Notes: generated by a model not told the origin, from the letters alone. A DNA stretch of 64,000 nucleotides from Campylobacter sp. VBCF_01 NA2 (GCF_027797205.1 NZ_CP115607.1:434001-498000); one strand, 5' to 3'; positions 18,108-26,874 are shown, counted from the first letter of the stretch. Numbers and translations: made by a program.

Positions 18108-18320
18108 TTACAAACGAGATTCGTATCTGCGAAGTGTGTAAAGTCTTTTAAGCATTTTTTTGCGAGCCGCAATTTTTTGTTTTTTGCGGATCTCAGTCAT
18201 AGGCTCGAAATACTTTCTAGCACGGACTTCGGTAACGATAAGGTTACGATCTGTCTGTTTTTTGAAGCGTCTGTAAGCTTCATCAAATGATTCGTTCGGA
18301 TGTACCTTAACTCCTGGCAC
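18108..18320 (-). CDS. rpsU: 30S ribosomal protein S21
   Basis: A protein of 70 residues from GTG at 18320 ([19 protein letters not shown]), preceded by GGTGAGGAG. A GTG four codons further upstream would place the start inside that ribosome site. It is basic, with the normal FKKQTDRN and [14 protein letters not shown] segments. S21 binds near the 3' end of 16S rRNA and helps translation initiation. Confidence 0.96.
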   Translation of the reverse strand: MPGVKVHPNESFDEAYRRFKKQTDRNLIVTEVRARKYFEPMTEIRKKQKIAARKKMLKRLYTLRRYESRL

Positions 18321-18386
18321 GCTCCTCACCACCTTTCGAAAAAAATTAAGCCGTGATTTTAGCCAAAATAAGCTTAAATTTTGGTA

Positions 18387-18917
18387 TTAGATTGCTTTTT
18401 TATAATGCCAAATTTCACTTTTTTTGTTTGCATCTCTTAAGCTAAGCTCGTAATTTCGCCCATTTGCTTCTTTTTTAATTTTTGGTATGAGTATAAAATC
18501 AGGTGCATAAATGGAGTTTGCGTGTGCGCTATCGTCTTTTTTAATCCCTTTGTTGCTAAATACAAACTCATCATCGCTTGGCGCGTCGATGACGACCACA
18601 CGACCAGAGTGAAGTAGGGCGACTTTGATTTTCTTTCGCAAAAAGTCGCGGTCGAAATCGCAGGTTTTTTCGCAATCAACTTCGCTTATGCCGACAATCG
18701 AAAAGCGGTTTTTTTGTTTAGGAAATTTGTTTTTGCTTAGTAAATTTTTGGTGCTATCATCGGCTAATTTTTGTAGAGTTTTGCTTGAAATTGAGCCCTT
18801 GCTAAAATTCTTGGAACTGCTAGAACTAGGCGAGTTTGAGCTAGTTTTTTGTGCGATACAACCGCTTAGACAAAGCGCGCTAATCACAGCCAAAATTAGA
18901 ATTTTAAAATTTTGCAT
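18387..18917 (-). CDS. LpoB-like lipoprotein
   Basis: A 176-residue protein with a lipoprotein signal ending in the lipobox LSGC (cysteine near residue 19), then a serine-rich linker and a folded domain from about residue 70. FSIVGISEVDCEKTC, then KVALLHSGRVVVIDAP and IYAPDFILIPKI, resemble the LpoB/CsgG-like fold, in which LpoB activates penicillin-binding proteins. The match is by pattern only. Two cysteines (VDCEKTC) could form a disulfide. It is divergent from nrdD. Confidence 0.72.
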   Translation of the reverse strand: MQNFKILILAVISALCLSGCIAQKTSSNSPSSSSSKNFSKGSISSKTLQKLADDSTKNLLSKNKFPKQKNRFSIVGISEVDCEKTCDFDRDFLRKKIKVALLHSGRVVVIDAPSDDEFVFSNKGIKKDDSAHANSIYAPDFILIPKIKKEANGRNYELSLRDANKKSEIWHYKKAI

Positions 18918-19035
18918 ACAAGCTCCCTAATCAAAAATTCAAACCCCTAAATTATAACGATATAAGATAAAATTTAGCTTGATTTTTTAAGTTAAAATTC
19001 TGTGATAATCTAAGTGAAATTTTACTTTTTCGCGT

Positions 19036-19041
19036 TATAAT
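19036..19041 (+). promoter_or_regulatory. Putative -10 of the nrdD operon
   Basis: TATAAT, 27 bases before the nrdD GTG. I could not make out a convincing NrdR box pair or FNR-type site around it. Confidence 0.55.
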
Positions 19042-19068
19042 TTCGCTTTTTATTTTAAGGGGATACAA

Positions 19069-21168
19069 GTGAAAAAAATCATCAAACGCGACGGAAGTTT
19101 CCAAGAATTTCATGATTACAAAATAAAAGACGCTATCAAAAAAGCCTATGAGAGTGTGGGCGCAAATTTTGATGAAAAAGTCTTCGAAAATGTCCTAAAA
19201 ACGATTGTTTTCAAAGATAGCCTAAGCGTCGAAGATGTCCAAGACATAATAGAAAAAAAGCTGTTTGAAAGCGGAAATTTCGATGTTTTAAAAAGCTTTA
19301 TGATATATCGCCACACGCACAAAATGCAAAGAGAGCATGTCTATGGGCTAGAAGAAGATACCACCTACATAAACTGCACCCAAACCGTCAATGAATATAT
19401 CGGCAAATCAGATTGGCGAATTTTAGCCAACTCAAACACAAGCTATTCAAACGCAGGATTGATCAACAACACCGCTGGCAAGGTCATCGCAAATTACTGG
19501 CTAGACAAGGTGTATTCGCGCGAAGAGGGGGCGGCGCACAGAAACGGCGATTATCATATCCACGATTTGGATTGCCTCACCGCATACTGCGCTGGTTGGA
19601 GCCTAAGAGTGCTTTTGGACGAGGGATTTAATGGCGTTAGGGGTCGCGTAGAGAGCAAGGCTCCGAAGCATTTTAGAGAGGCACTTCATCAAATGGCGAA
19701 TTTCTTAGGAATTTTGCAAAGCGAGTGGGCGGGAGCGCAGGCATTTTCTAGCTTTGATACCTATCTTGCCCCTTATGTTTTTAAGGATAAATTAAGCAAC
19801 AAAGAGATCAAAAAGGCAATCACAAGCTTCGTTTATAACCTAAATGTCCCAGCGCGCTGGGGTCAGAGCCCATTTACAAATGTTACGATTGATATGACCT
19901 GCCCAGAGGATTTAAAGGCGCAAATCCCTACCTCAAACCAACACCATCTTTTTGAGGGAATCGATGATGAGGAGCTATTGCAAAGGGCAAAAGAGCGTGG
20001 CAAAAACTCACTTATCGAGCTTACTTACGGCGATTTTGAGCCGGAGATGAGGCGGATTGTTATCGCATTTTACGAGGTTTTGACAGCGGGCGATAAATGC
20101 GGTCAGCCATTTACCTTCCCGATTCCTACCGTAAATATCACTCAGGATTTCGACTGGGACAGCGACGCGGCAAATGCAGTGTTTGAAAACACAGCCAAAA
20201 TCGGATCAAGCTATTTTCAAAATTTCGTCGGAAGCCAGTATATTACGGACGAAAACGGCAACAAAGTCGAAAATCCAAAAGCCTATAAACCAGGTGCAGT
20301 TCGCTCGATGTGTTGCAGACTGCAACTAGATTTAAGAGAGCTTTTAAAGCGTGGTGGCGGGCTTTTTGGCAGTGCTGAGATGACTGGAAGTATTGGCGTG
20401 GTAACGATAAATTTAGCCCGCCTTGGATACCTTTACAAAGGCGATAAAGAGGCGCTTTACGCGAGGCTTGAAACGCTTTTGCAGTTAGCAAAAAGCACTT
20501 TGGAGAAAAAGCGTGTGTTTGTCAAGGAAATGTTCGAACGCGGGTTGTATCCATACACCAAGCGCTATTTACCGGGCTTTAACAACCATTTTAGCACCAT
20601 TGGCATTAACGGCGCAAACGAAATGATTAGAAATTTCACAGATGATAAAGAGGACATTACGACCAAATTTGGCCGTGAATTTGCGCTAGAATTGATCGAG
20701 TATTTGCGCCATAAAATTCGCCTTTTCCAAGAAAACACAGGAAATCTATACAACCTCGAAGCAACGCCAGCGGAAGGCACCACATATCGCTTTGCCAAAG
20801 AGGATAAAAAACGCTACCCAGATATCATACAAGCGGGCTTTGGCGAAAATATCTACTACACAAACTCTACCCAAGTCCCAGCAAGTTTTAGCGACGATCC
20901 GTTTGCGGCACTGGATATGCAAGATGAGCTACAAAGTAGCTATACAGGGGGCACGGTGCTTCATTTGTATATGAAAGAGCGAATTAGTTCAGGCACGGCG
21001 TGCAAGAAATTTATCAAAAATGTCATTAGCAACTACAAACTCCCATATATTACGATTTCGCCTGTATTTAGCGTCTGCACGAAGCATGGATATATCGCAG
21101 GCGAGCACGAATACTGCCCGAAATGCGACGCTGAGTTAATGGCGGAGTATGAGAGCAAGGGTGCTTGA
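19069..21168 (+). CDS. nrdD: Anaerobic (class III) ribonucleotide reductase large chain lacking its glycyl-radical domain
   Basis: A 699-residue protein from GTG with AAGGGGAT upstream. Residues 1-90 are an ATP-cone (MKKIIKRDGSFQEF, then IYRHTHKMQRE). The catalytic barrel follows, with HNGDYHIHDLD-like RNGDYHIHDLDCLTAYCAGW, FSSFDTYLAPY and LYNLEATPAEGTTYRFAK. Near the end, VCTKHGY and CPKCDAEL give a zinc-binding cysteine set. The chain then stops, 20-odd residues after this site, without the RVxGY glycyl-radical motif that normally follows. That motif is found in the separate small gene 34 bases downstream. NrdD reduces ribonucleoside triphosphates without oxygen. Confidence 0.95.
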   Translation: MKKIIKRDGSFQEFHDYKIKDAIKKAYESVGANFDEKVFENVLKTIVFKDSLSVEDVQDIIEKKLFESGNFDVLKSFMIYRHTHKMQREHVYGLEEDTTYINCTQTVNEYIGKSDWRILANSNTSYSNAGLINNTAGKVIANYWLDKVYSREEGAAHRNGDYHIHDLDCLTAYCAGWSLRVLLDEGFNGVRGRVESKAPKHFREALHQMANFLGILQSEWAGAQAFSSFDTYLAPYVFKDKLSNKEIKKAITSFVYNLNVPARWGQSPFTNVTIDMTCPEDLKAQIPTSNQHHLFEGIDDEELLQRAKERGKNSLIELTYGDFEPEMRRIVIAFYEVLTAGDKCGQPFTFPIPTVNITQDFDWDSDAANAVFENTAKIGSSYFQNFVGSQYITDENGNKVENPKAYKPGAVRSMCCRLQLDLRELLKRGGGLFGSAEMTGSIGVVTINLARLGYLYKGDKEALYARLETLLQLAKSTLEKKRVFVKEMFERGLYPYTKRYLPGFNNHFSTIGINGANEMIRNFTDDKEDITTKFGREFALELIEYLRHKIRLFQENTGNLYNLEATPAEGTTYRFAKEDKKRYPDIIQAGFGENIYYTNSTQVPASFSDDPFAALDMQDELQSSYTGGTVLHLYMKERISSGTACKKFIKNVISNYKLPYITISPVFSVCTKHGYIAGEHEYCPKCDAELMAEYESKGA

Positions 21169-21202
21169 AATTTGAAATTTGAAATTTAAATAAGGAGAGA
21201 AA

Positions 21203-21367
21203 ATGGAATTCCCAAAAGAGTTAGAAAAAAAACGCACAAAGTGTGTAGTTTATACCCGTGTAATGGGGTATTTGCGCCCTGTGGAGAGCTTCAATGTAGG
21301 CAAAAAGGGCGAACACAAAGAGAGAGTGTTTTTCGACGAAAATAAGGTAAAATTCGAAGAAAAATAG
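21203..21367 (+). CDS. Glycyl-radical domain of class III ribonucleotide reductase as a separate 54-aa protein
   Basis: A short gene with its own ribosome site (TAAGGAGAG) and ATG. The protein MEFPKELEKKRTK... contains YTRVMGYLRPVESFNVGK (about residues 17-34), the glycyl-radical consensus RVxGY followed by the FNxGKxxE segment that ends normal NrdD chains. The radical glycine would be G22. The preceding NrdD chain ends just after its zinc site, so the two proteins together equal one full NrdD. nrdG follows at once. It is not a simple frameshift: the first protein has a proper stop and the second a proper start and ribosome site, with 34 bases between. Confidence 0.88.
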   Translation: MEFPKELEKKRTKCVVYTRVMGYLRPVESFNVGKKGEHKERVFFDENKVKFEEK

Positions 21368-21424
21368 TCAAATTTAGCCAAATTTAGCGTGTTTAAATTT
21401 GGCTAAATTTTAAAATTCACAATT

Positions 21425-22105
21425 ATGCAAAATTCTCAAATTTACCATATCACGCCATTTACGATGACAGATTTTCCTGAGCGGCTCTCGGCTATTGTGT
21501 GGTTTGCGGGGTGTAATATGCGATGCCGGTATTGCTATAACCCGAGCGTCGTGCGTGGCGAGGGCAAAATCAGCGAAGATGAGCTATTTGCGTTTTTGCG
21601 TTCGCGCGTAGGCAAGCTAGAAGCCGTGGTGTTTAGTGGGGGCGAATGCACCTGCGCTAGGGGATTTATGCAAATTTTGCAAAAAACGAAAAATTTGGGC
21701 TTTGAGGTCAAAATCGACACAAACGGCTCAAATCCACAAATCATACAAAACGCCGTAAATTTGGGCTTAGTCGATTTTATTTCGCTTGATTTTAAGGCGC
21801 ATGAGGCTAAATTTAGCTTTATTACAAAATCAAATTTCTACGAAAAATTCCTTCAAACTTTGAAATTTTTATTATCCATAAATTTTGCTTTTGAGGTGCG
21901 AACTACCGTGCATAGCGATCTTTTAAGTGAAAGCGACATTTCGCAAATGGCGCAAATTTTGCACGAGCAAGGATACACGGGCGAGTATTTTTTGCAAAAT
22001 TTTCTTGATACTGGCGAAAATTTGGGCGGTCTTGGCGCGCCAAAGCAAAATTTCGATCCCTCTAAGATAATCTCGCCTCTAAAAATCTCTCTTAGAAATT
22101 TCTAA
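21425..22105 (+). CDS. nrdG: Anaerobic ribonucleotide reductase activating protein
   Basis: A 226-residue radical-SAM enzyme with the cluster-binding CNMRCRYC near residue 30, then VVFSGGECT and IDTNG. It reductively cleaves SAM to make the glycyl radical, here presumably on G22 of the separate small subunit. The ribosome site is weak; translation may depend on the upstream genes. Length is normal for the family. Confidence 0.92.
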   Translation: MQNSQIYHITPFTMTDFPERLSAIVWFAGCNMRCRYCYNPSVVRGEGKISEDELFAFLRSRVGKLEAVVFSGGECTCARGFMQILQKTKNLGFEVKIDTNGSNPQIIQNAVNLGLVDFISLDFKAHEAKFSFITKSNFYEKFLQTLKFLLSINFAFEVRTTVHSDLLSESDISQMAQILHEQGYTGEYFLQNFLDTGENLGGLGAPKQNFDPSKIISPLKISLRNF

Positions 22106-22154
22106 TTTGTATTTTGCTAGAATTGCGAGTTAAATTTCAAAAAAAGGCAAAATT

Positions 22155-23177
22155 ATGGATAGAAAAAAAATCTACAACCCCTTTTCAGACGAAACTCTCA
22201 CCAATCGCAAGGTCTTTAACGGCAATCCGCACGGAATACTAAATTTCACCAAGGCAAAATACCAATGGGCGCTCAAACTCTGGGACATTATGGAGGCAAA
22301 CACCTGGTTTCCAAAAGAGGTCGATACGACTGATGATGTGAGGGATTATAACTTCAATCTCACAACCGCCGAAAAGCGTATGTATGATTTGGTATGGAGC
22401 CAGCTAATCTCCATGGATAGCTTCCAGACAAACAATCTAGCTGATAACATAAATCCTTATATAACAGCCCCTGAAATCAACGCTGTGCTAGCTCGCCAAG
22501 CTTACGAAGAGGCAAATCACAGCAAAAGTTACGCGGTAATGGTCGAGGCGATTTGCGAAAATACCGATTTGATTTATGAAATGGAAAAGCACGATGATGT
22601 TTTGCGCGAGAAAAACGCCTATATTTCGAGCGTGTATGAGGAGCTAGCAGGCGAGGTTACGGACGATAAACTGCTGTTAGCAATGGTTGCGAATCAAATT
22701 TTAGAGGGCATTTATTTTTACAGCGGATTTACTTCGATTTATGCCTTGGCACGCGCTGGCAAAATGCTTGGCTCAGCGCAGATGATTAGATTTATCCAAA
22801 GAGATGAAATCACGCATCTATTGCTTTTCCAAAACATGATAAATTCAGTGCGCAAAGAACGAGCTGACCTTTTCCACGAGAAAAATATCAGCAAAATTTA
22901 TGAGATGTTCGAAACAGCTGGAAATTTGGAAATCAAATGGGGCAAATATATCACAGATAACCAAATCATGGGCTTTACAGACGATATCATCGAAGAATAC
23001 ATACACTACCTAGTCGATCAACGATTGCTTGCGATTGGTTTAGAGAAAAAATACGGCGCCTCTCACCCGATAAAATGGGTCGATGATTTCTCTAAATTTA
23101 ACGATCAAAAGTCAAATTTCTTTGAAAGTAAGGTTACGAATTATTCAAAAGGAAGTTTAAGTTTCGACGATTTTTAG
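22155..23177 (+). CDS. nrdB: Class I ribonucleotide reductase beta chain
   Basis: A 340-residue di-iron protein. Ligands and radical tyrosine follow the class Ia spacing: E119, H122 and Y126 in YEEANHSKSY. RDEITHLLLF supplies the second-half ligands. The C-terminus GSLSFDDF is the tail that docks to NrdA. nrdA is not in the window. It has its own AAAAAGGC ribosome site and a possible promoter (TAGAAT) after nrdG. An oxygen-dependent reductase subunit directly after the oxygen-sensitive one is unusual and may reflect life at changing oxygen. Confidence 0.95.
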   Translation: MDRKKIYNPFSDETLTNRKVFNGNPHGILNFTKAKYQWALKLWDIMEANTWFPKEVDTTDDVRDYNFNLTTAEKRMYDLVWSQLISMDSFQTNNLADNINPYITAPEINAVLARQAYEEANHSKSYAVMVEAICENTDLIYEMEKHDDVLREKNAYISSVYEELAGEVTDDKLLLAMVANQILEGIYFYSGFTSIYALARAGKMLGSAQMIRFIQRDEITHLLLFQNMINSVRKERADLFHEKNISKIYEMFETAGNLEIKWGKYITDNQIMGFTDDIIEEYIHYLVDQRLLAIGLEKKYGASHPIKWVDDFSKFNDQKSNFFESKVTNYSKGSLSFDDF

Positions 23178-23185
23178 GCTTTTTT

Positions 23186-23275
23186 GGTTATTTTCGCGGA
23201 GCTTGCAAATTTTGCGCTTTGGCAGACTTCATGTCTAGCCTCGCACAAAATTTCCGTCGCAACCGCGAAAATACC
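23186..23275. repeat. Long nested hairpin between nrdB and pcm
   Basis: Three stems nest inside one another: an outer 13-bp stem (GGTTATTTTCGCGG at 23186 with CCGCGAAAATACC at 23263), a middle 11-base stem (AAATTTTGCGC with GCACAAAATTT, one mismatch) and an apical stem (GGCAGAC with GTCT-A-GCC). No T-run follows the outer stem, so it is not a plain terminator. Confidence 0.65.
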
Positions 23276-23329
23276 TCAAAAATAGCTCTTTAAAAATAAC
23301 TTGCTATTTTAATTTTATGGAGAGAAATT

Positions 23330-23965
23330 TTGGATAGTTTAGAAAAACTTCGTTGCGAAAAAATGGCGGAGGAAATCGCTGATAAAATCGCTATTTCGCC
23401 AGCGCTTTATGACGCATTAAAAAGCGTATCTCGTAGCGAGTTTGCCCCATTTAGCGCGCATGCGTTTAGCCTAAATGCGCAACCGATTTTGGCGTCTCAG
23501 TGGATTAGCTCTCCGCTAACTGTGGCTAGAATGAGTATGGCGCTTGACATTGATGAGAGCGTAGAAAATGTCCTAGAAATCGGCTGTGGGAGCGGGTATC
23601 AGTCTGCGATTTTGGCATATATGGTGCGTAGGGTTTTTGCCGTGGAGCGCGTGGAGAGGCTAGTGGGCGAGGCGAAAAAACACTTCGCAAATTTGGGTAT
23701 TCGCAACATAAATCTCCGCCACGATGATGGCAATGTGGGTTGGCGCGAGTTTGCGCCTTATGATAGGATCCTGCTCTCAGCCTGCGCGTCCAAAATTAGC
23801 GACAGGCTCTTCGCTCAGCTTAAAATCGGCGGTATTTTGGTGGCTCCCATGAGTGAGGGCGGAGCGCAATATATCATCAAATTTCATAAAATTTCGCCTA
23901 GCGAGATAAGCCAAGAAAATTTGGGTGCGTGTGAATTTGTCCCGTTAATCTCGGGCATACAATAA
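23330..23965 (+). CDS. pcm: Protein-L-isoaspartate O-methyltransferase
   Basis: A protein of 211 residues with TTG start after GGAGAG. The SAM motif is VLEIGCGSGYQSAILA (about residues 85-100). ISSPLTVARM precedes it, and NLRHDDGNVGW and YDRILLSACA follow, as in PCMT repair methylases. It methylates isoaspartyl residues in damaged proteins. A possible alternative is another PCMT-fold methylase, but the motif order fits well. Confidence 0.9.
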   Translation: MDSLEKLRCEKMAEEIADKIAISPALYDALKSVSRSEFAPFSAHAFSLNAQPILASQWISSPLTVARMSMALDIDESVENVLEIGCGSGYQSAILAYMVRRVFAVERVERLVGEAKKHFANLGIRNINLRHDDGNVGWREFAPYDRILLSACASKISDRLFAQLKIGGILVAPMSEGGAQYIIKFHKISPSEISQENLGACEFVPLISGIQ

Positions 23966-24033
23966 GTTTTATTTATTATTTATTTAAATTTGGGTATCTT
24001 GCGAGGTTTTATTTATCTTAAAAGGAAAAGTCC

Positions 24034-25833
24034 ATGCAAGATTTTACAAAAGAGCAAATTACCGCGCTTGCTAGCGATTGGAAAAATCATAGCAAAAACC
24101 AGTATTGGGTCAAAAAACACCTAGCCATTTCAAAACATTTGCAAACTTTAAAGCACAATTTAAATAGTTTCGATGATTTTGAGAGCGATTTTTTGTCGAA
24201 TTTATACATAAATTTCAGCGACGGAAATTTAAGAAGCGACAAAATTTTAAGCTTCGGCGAGAAATTCCCGCATGCTGAGTATTTTTTTATGGAGCAGTTT
24301 TTTGACGCGAATATCGGCGCGTTTTATTACGATTTTGTCTTCAAAGACCGTATCGCAGCCAAAAAAGATCTTTTCCCAAAAACAGCCGCGACTAGCGTCG
24401 AGAGCGTGCTTAGCGGTGAGGATAAAGATGTCGTCTCACTCTACATTTTCATAGAAAATATAATCAAAAATTTCAATATGGCGACGCAAGAACGCCTTCA
24501 ACGAAACGAATTTAAGCAAAAAATCATAAATTTTTACGACACGATGTATAGGCTATTTATCAGCATTGACGCGAATTTAGCCAGCGAATTTTTTGATATT
24601 TGCTTGCATAATCAGCCTTTTGTCGTAATTGAGTTTTTAAAAGCCACGATGAAGGCGGACAATTTTTTCTTATTAGAGCATTATTTAGGCGACGAGGGTT
24701 CGCTGAATTTAGGCGTGGGTGCGGGCGCGGACTTGGAGCAGGCCAGCTCGGAAAAACTCTACTTGCTAGCTAGTATTTTCACGCAGGCTAATGATGAGCT
24801 TCCGACATTTTTATACACAAACGAAAGCGTGAATTTGCTAAATTCGCTCTACGCCATGCAAATCGAGAATTTCTCCGATTTTTACGAGGCTAGCGCGAAA
24901 TTTATGAGCGAGTTTGAACCATACCCTGCCCAAGCTCCATATAACGCCAAACCGGTTTATGCTTCGCTATTTTTCGAGTATTTGCAAAATTACAAAAGCG
25001 AAGAAGTCGCCAAAAATACGATATTTTTCGGCGCAATCGGCTCAGGAAAAACTAGAAGAATTCGCGCATTAATCAAGGATAAAAAGCTTGCCCCAAGCCA
25101 TTTTTGCTACCTTAGCTTCCACGAGAGCTTCTCATATAGCGATTTTATCGATGGTTTCGTGGCTGGTAAGCTAGTAAATGGCGAATTTAAGGCACTTTGC
25201 AAAAAGGCGCTAAAAGATCCAAAAGGCGAGTATTATTTGATAATCGATTCCATTGATAGCGGAAATTTCGATGAAATTTTTGGCGAGAGCATTGCGCTTT
25301 TGGAACGCAGATACGACGAAAATGACCCGCTCTCTATCATCCGCACCAAAAATTCGCACTTCATCGACACCCTCGATGAGGCGGAAATGGAAAAATTCAG
25401 CGTGATCGTGAAAGATAATAAATCCTATTTCGCCGTGCCAAAAAACCTCTTTATCATCTGCGCAGCAAATGTCAATGACACCCAAATTTCCCCGTCCAGC
25501 GCGAAAGCATTTCGCTGGATCAAATGCGAGTGCGATTATGGCGTGCTCGAAGACTTTTTAAACGACAACCATGTCGCTAACGCCAAAGCCACAGTGGCTG
25601 TGTGCCACGCGCTAAACGATTTCATGGGCAAGGAAGCGCGCTTTGGCAACGAAATCGGACATGGTATTTTTATGGGGCTAGCAAGGTATGCTAGCAACGA
25701 GCAGATTACCCAAGAGGGCTTAAACGCCTTTTTTACCGAGGTTTTGGAGCCGATTTTTAAATGCGGTTACCAAAAAATCGATATTGCAATGGCAAAACAA
25801 ATTTCATCTGCAAAAGATGTGTTTAAATTTTAA
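24034..25833 (+). CDS. McrB-like AAA+ ATPase, orphan
   Basis: A 599-residue protein. Residues 1-320 are helical with no family I recognise. The C-terminal part is an AAA+ module: Walker A GAIGSGKT at 333-340, then LSFHESFSYSDFIDGF, which matches the McrB-type block after Walker A. LIIDSIDSGNFDEIFGE (from 402) sits where McrB has an IIDEINRGN-type Walker B, and FIICAANVNDT marks the sensor region. The usual glutamate after the Walker B aspartate is serine (D405-S406). No mcrC lies next to it. It could be a GTPase/ATPase of a defence or DNA-processing system, or an inactive derivative. It follows pcm by 68 bases and ends at a strong terminator. Confidence 0.8.
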   Translation: MQDFTKEQITALASDWKNHSKNQYWVKKHLAISKHLQTLKHNLNSFDDFESDFLSNLYINFSDGNLRSDKILSFGEKFPHAEYFFMEQFFDANIGAFYYDFVFKDRIAAKKDLFPKTAATSVESVLSGEDKDVVSLYIFIENIIKNFNMATQERLQRNEFKQKIINFYDTMYRLFISIDANLASEFFDICLHNQPFVVIEFLKATMKADNFFLLEHYLGDEGSLNLGVGAGADLEQASSEKLYLLASIFTQANDELPTFLYTNESVNLLNSLYAMQIENFSDFYEASAKFMSEFEPYPAQAPYNAKPVYASLFFEYLQNYKSEEVAKNTIFFGAIGSGKTRRIRALIKDKKLAPSHFCYLSFHESFSYSDFIDGFVAGKLVNGEFKALCKKALKDPKGEYYLIIDSIDSGNFDEIFGESIALLERRYDENDPLSIIRTKNSHFIDTLDEAEMEKFSVIVKDNKSYFAVPKNLFIICAANVNDTQISPSSAKAFRWIKCECDYGVLEDFLNDNHVANAKATVAVCHALNDFMGKEARFGNEIGHGIFMGLARYASNEQITQEGLNAFFTEVLEPIFKCGYQKIDIAMAKQISSAKDVFKF

Positions 25834-25842
25834 CTTACACTC

Positions 25843-25869
25843 TCGCCGAATTTATAATAAATTCGGCGA
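25843..25869 (+). terminator. Terminator after McrB-like gene
   Basis: A perfect 12-bp inverted repeat (TCGCCGAATTTA with TAAATTCGGCGA) and a TAA loop, followed by AAATTTTATC. Confidence 0.8.
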
Positions 25870-25899
25870 AAATTTTATCAAATTTTTAAAAGGAAATTT

Positions 25900-26385
25900 A
25901 TGACGGATTATGCAAAGGAAGTATTTAACGACCCAAAATTACTCAGAGAAAAATTAGCATTATATATAAAAACGCCAAGTAAAGTCGAACTTTATGCAAA
26001 AGATTGTGAAAATTTTTTCGTAGCAGGGAAGGGCGAAAAATTGGAATTTGCTAATGTTTTTAGCTGGTGGGGATTTTTTGGGAATATTTTCTTTTTGGTT
26101 TATCGAAAAATTTACTGGTTAGCAGGAGTTATTTTTGTTTGTAATTTTTTGATTAATATTATTTTTCCAGATTTAGATACAAGAGCGGATAGAGCGATTG
26201 CCACAGGTACATCTGCATTGTGTGCTATATTTGGTAGATATTTAGTTTGCAAAAGATTTTTAAAATTTCTAGAAATGCAAGATGATGAAATTTTGGTCAA
26301 AAAAGGCGGGGTGAATTATTTCGCTTATGTTTTATTTGTGGTGCTTTCGTTGCTTGCGTATTGGAGTGTAGTCAATAGTAGGTAA
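25900..26385 (+). CDS. DUF2628-like membrane protein
   Basis: A 161-residue protein with AAAAGGAAAT before the ATG. The middle shows the DUF2628 pattern: FSWWGFFGNIFFLVYRKIYWLAG, split here as an aromatic membrane-entering segment. Two or three further helices follow, ending in FAYVLFVVLSLLAYW. The function is unknown. Codon use is AT-richer than neighbours. It stands alone between a terminator and the convergent moaE. Confidence 0.7.
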   Translation: MTDYAKEVFNDPKLLREKLALYIKTPSKVELYAKDCENFFVAGKGEKLEFANVFSWWGFFGNIFFLVYRKIYWLAGVIFVCNFLINIIFPDLDTRADRAIATGTSALCAIFGRYLVCKRFLKFLEMQDDEILVKKGGVNYFAYVLFVVLSLLAYWSVVNSR

Positions 26386-26420
26386 ATTTGCGTTATGTCA
26401 AAGAGTGAAATTTGCAAATT

Positions 26421-26873
26421 TCACCCCAAAATACCTGCGCCGCGTAGTTTTTGTGAGCGAGAGGCGGCGTAAATTCGCTCTCCTTTTATCAAATCATATT
26501 TCCAAATCGGCGCATTTGCCTTAAAATCCTCGACAAAATCGTTTATCAAAGCAAGAGCGACCTTGCGCTGTGGGCTTAGCACGCCCGCGATATATGAGCT
26601 TTCATGCACGCTCACATCGCCTTTTGAGTGCGCGAAAAAGACCTGCGCGCCAGATTGTTGCGCCTTTGTTTGCCACGATTGAAACCACGAGCGCAAAATC
26701 GGCTCGTATATATCAAAACTAAGTCCGCTAATGCCGTCTTCATCGCGCACAATGCCGATAAAAGTAATCAGCGCACCGCAGTTTGCGCCTTTGTAACGCT
26801 CATACCATGAATTCGAAATCGCAGGGATATCAAGCGCACCATCGTGCAAAGAAAAATTGCCAGCAAATTTCAT
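26421..26873 (-). CDS. moaE: Molybdopterin synthase catalytic subunit
   Basis: A protein of 150 residues from the ATG at 26873, right after the moaD stop; a GTG at 26885 is an in-frame alternative. Family motifs are GALITFIGIVRDE, VFFAHSKGDVSVHESSYIAGV (two blocks) and the end segment PIWKYDLIKGERIYAASRS, which includes the catalytic-type lysines K..K. With MoaD it inserts the dithiolene sulfurs of molybdopterin, needed by formate dehydrogenase and other oxidoreductases. Confidence 0.93.
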   Translation of the reverse strand: MKFAGNFSLHDGALDIPAISNSWYERYKGANCGALITFIGIVRDEDGISGLSFDIYEPILRSWFQSWQTKAQQSGAQVFFAHSKGDVSVHESSYIAGVLSPQRKVALALINDFVEDFKANAPIWKYDLIKGERIYAASRSQKLRGAGILG

Positions 26874-26874
26874 C

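Noticed and set aside
24034-25833. A complete McrBC restriction system
   Set aside because: Only an McrB-like ATPase is present; the next genes are a small DUF2628-like membrane protein and moaE, and no McrC is visible.
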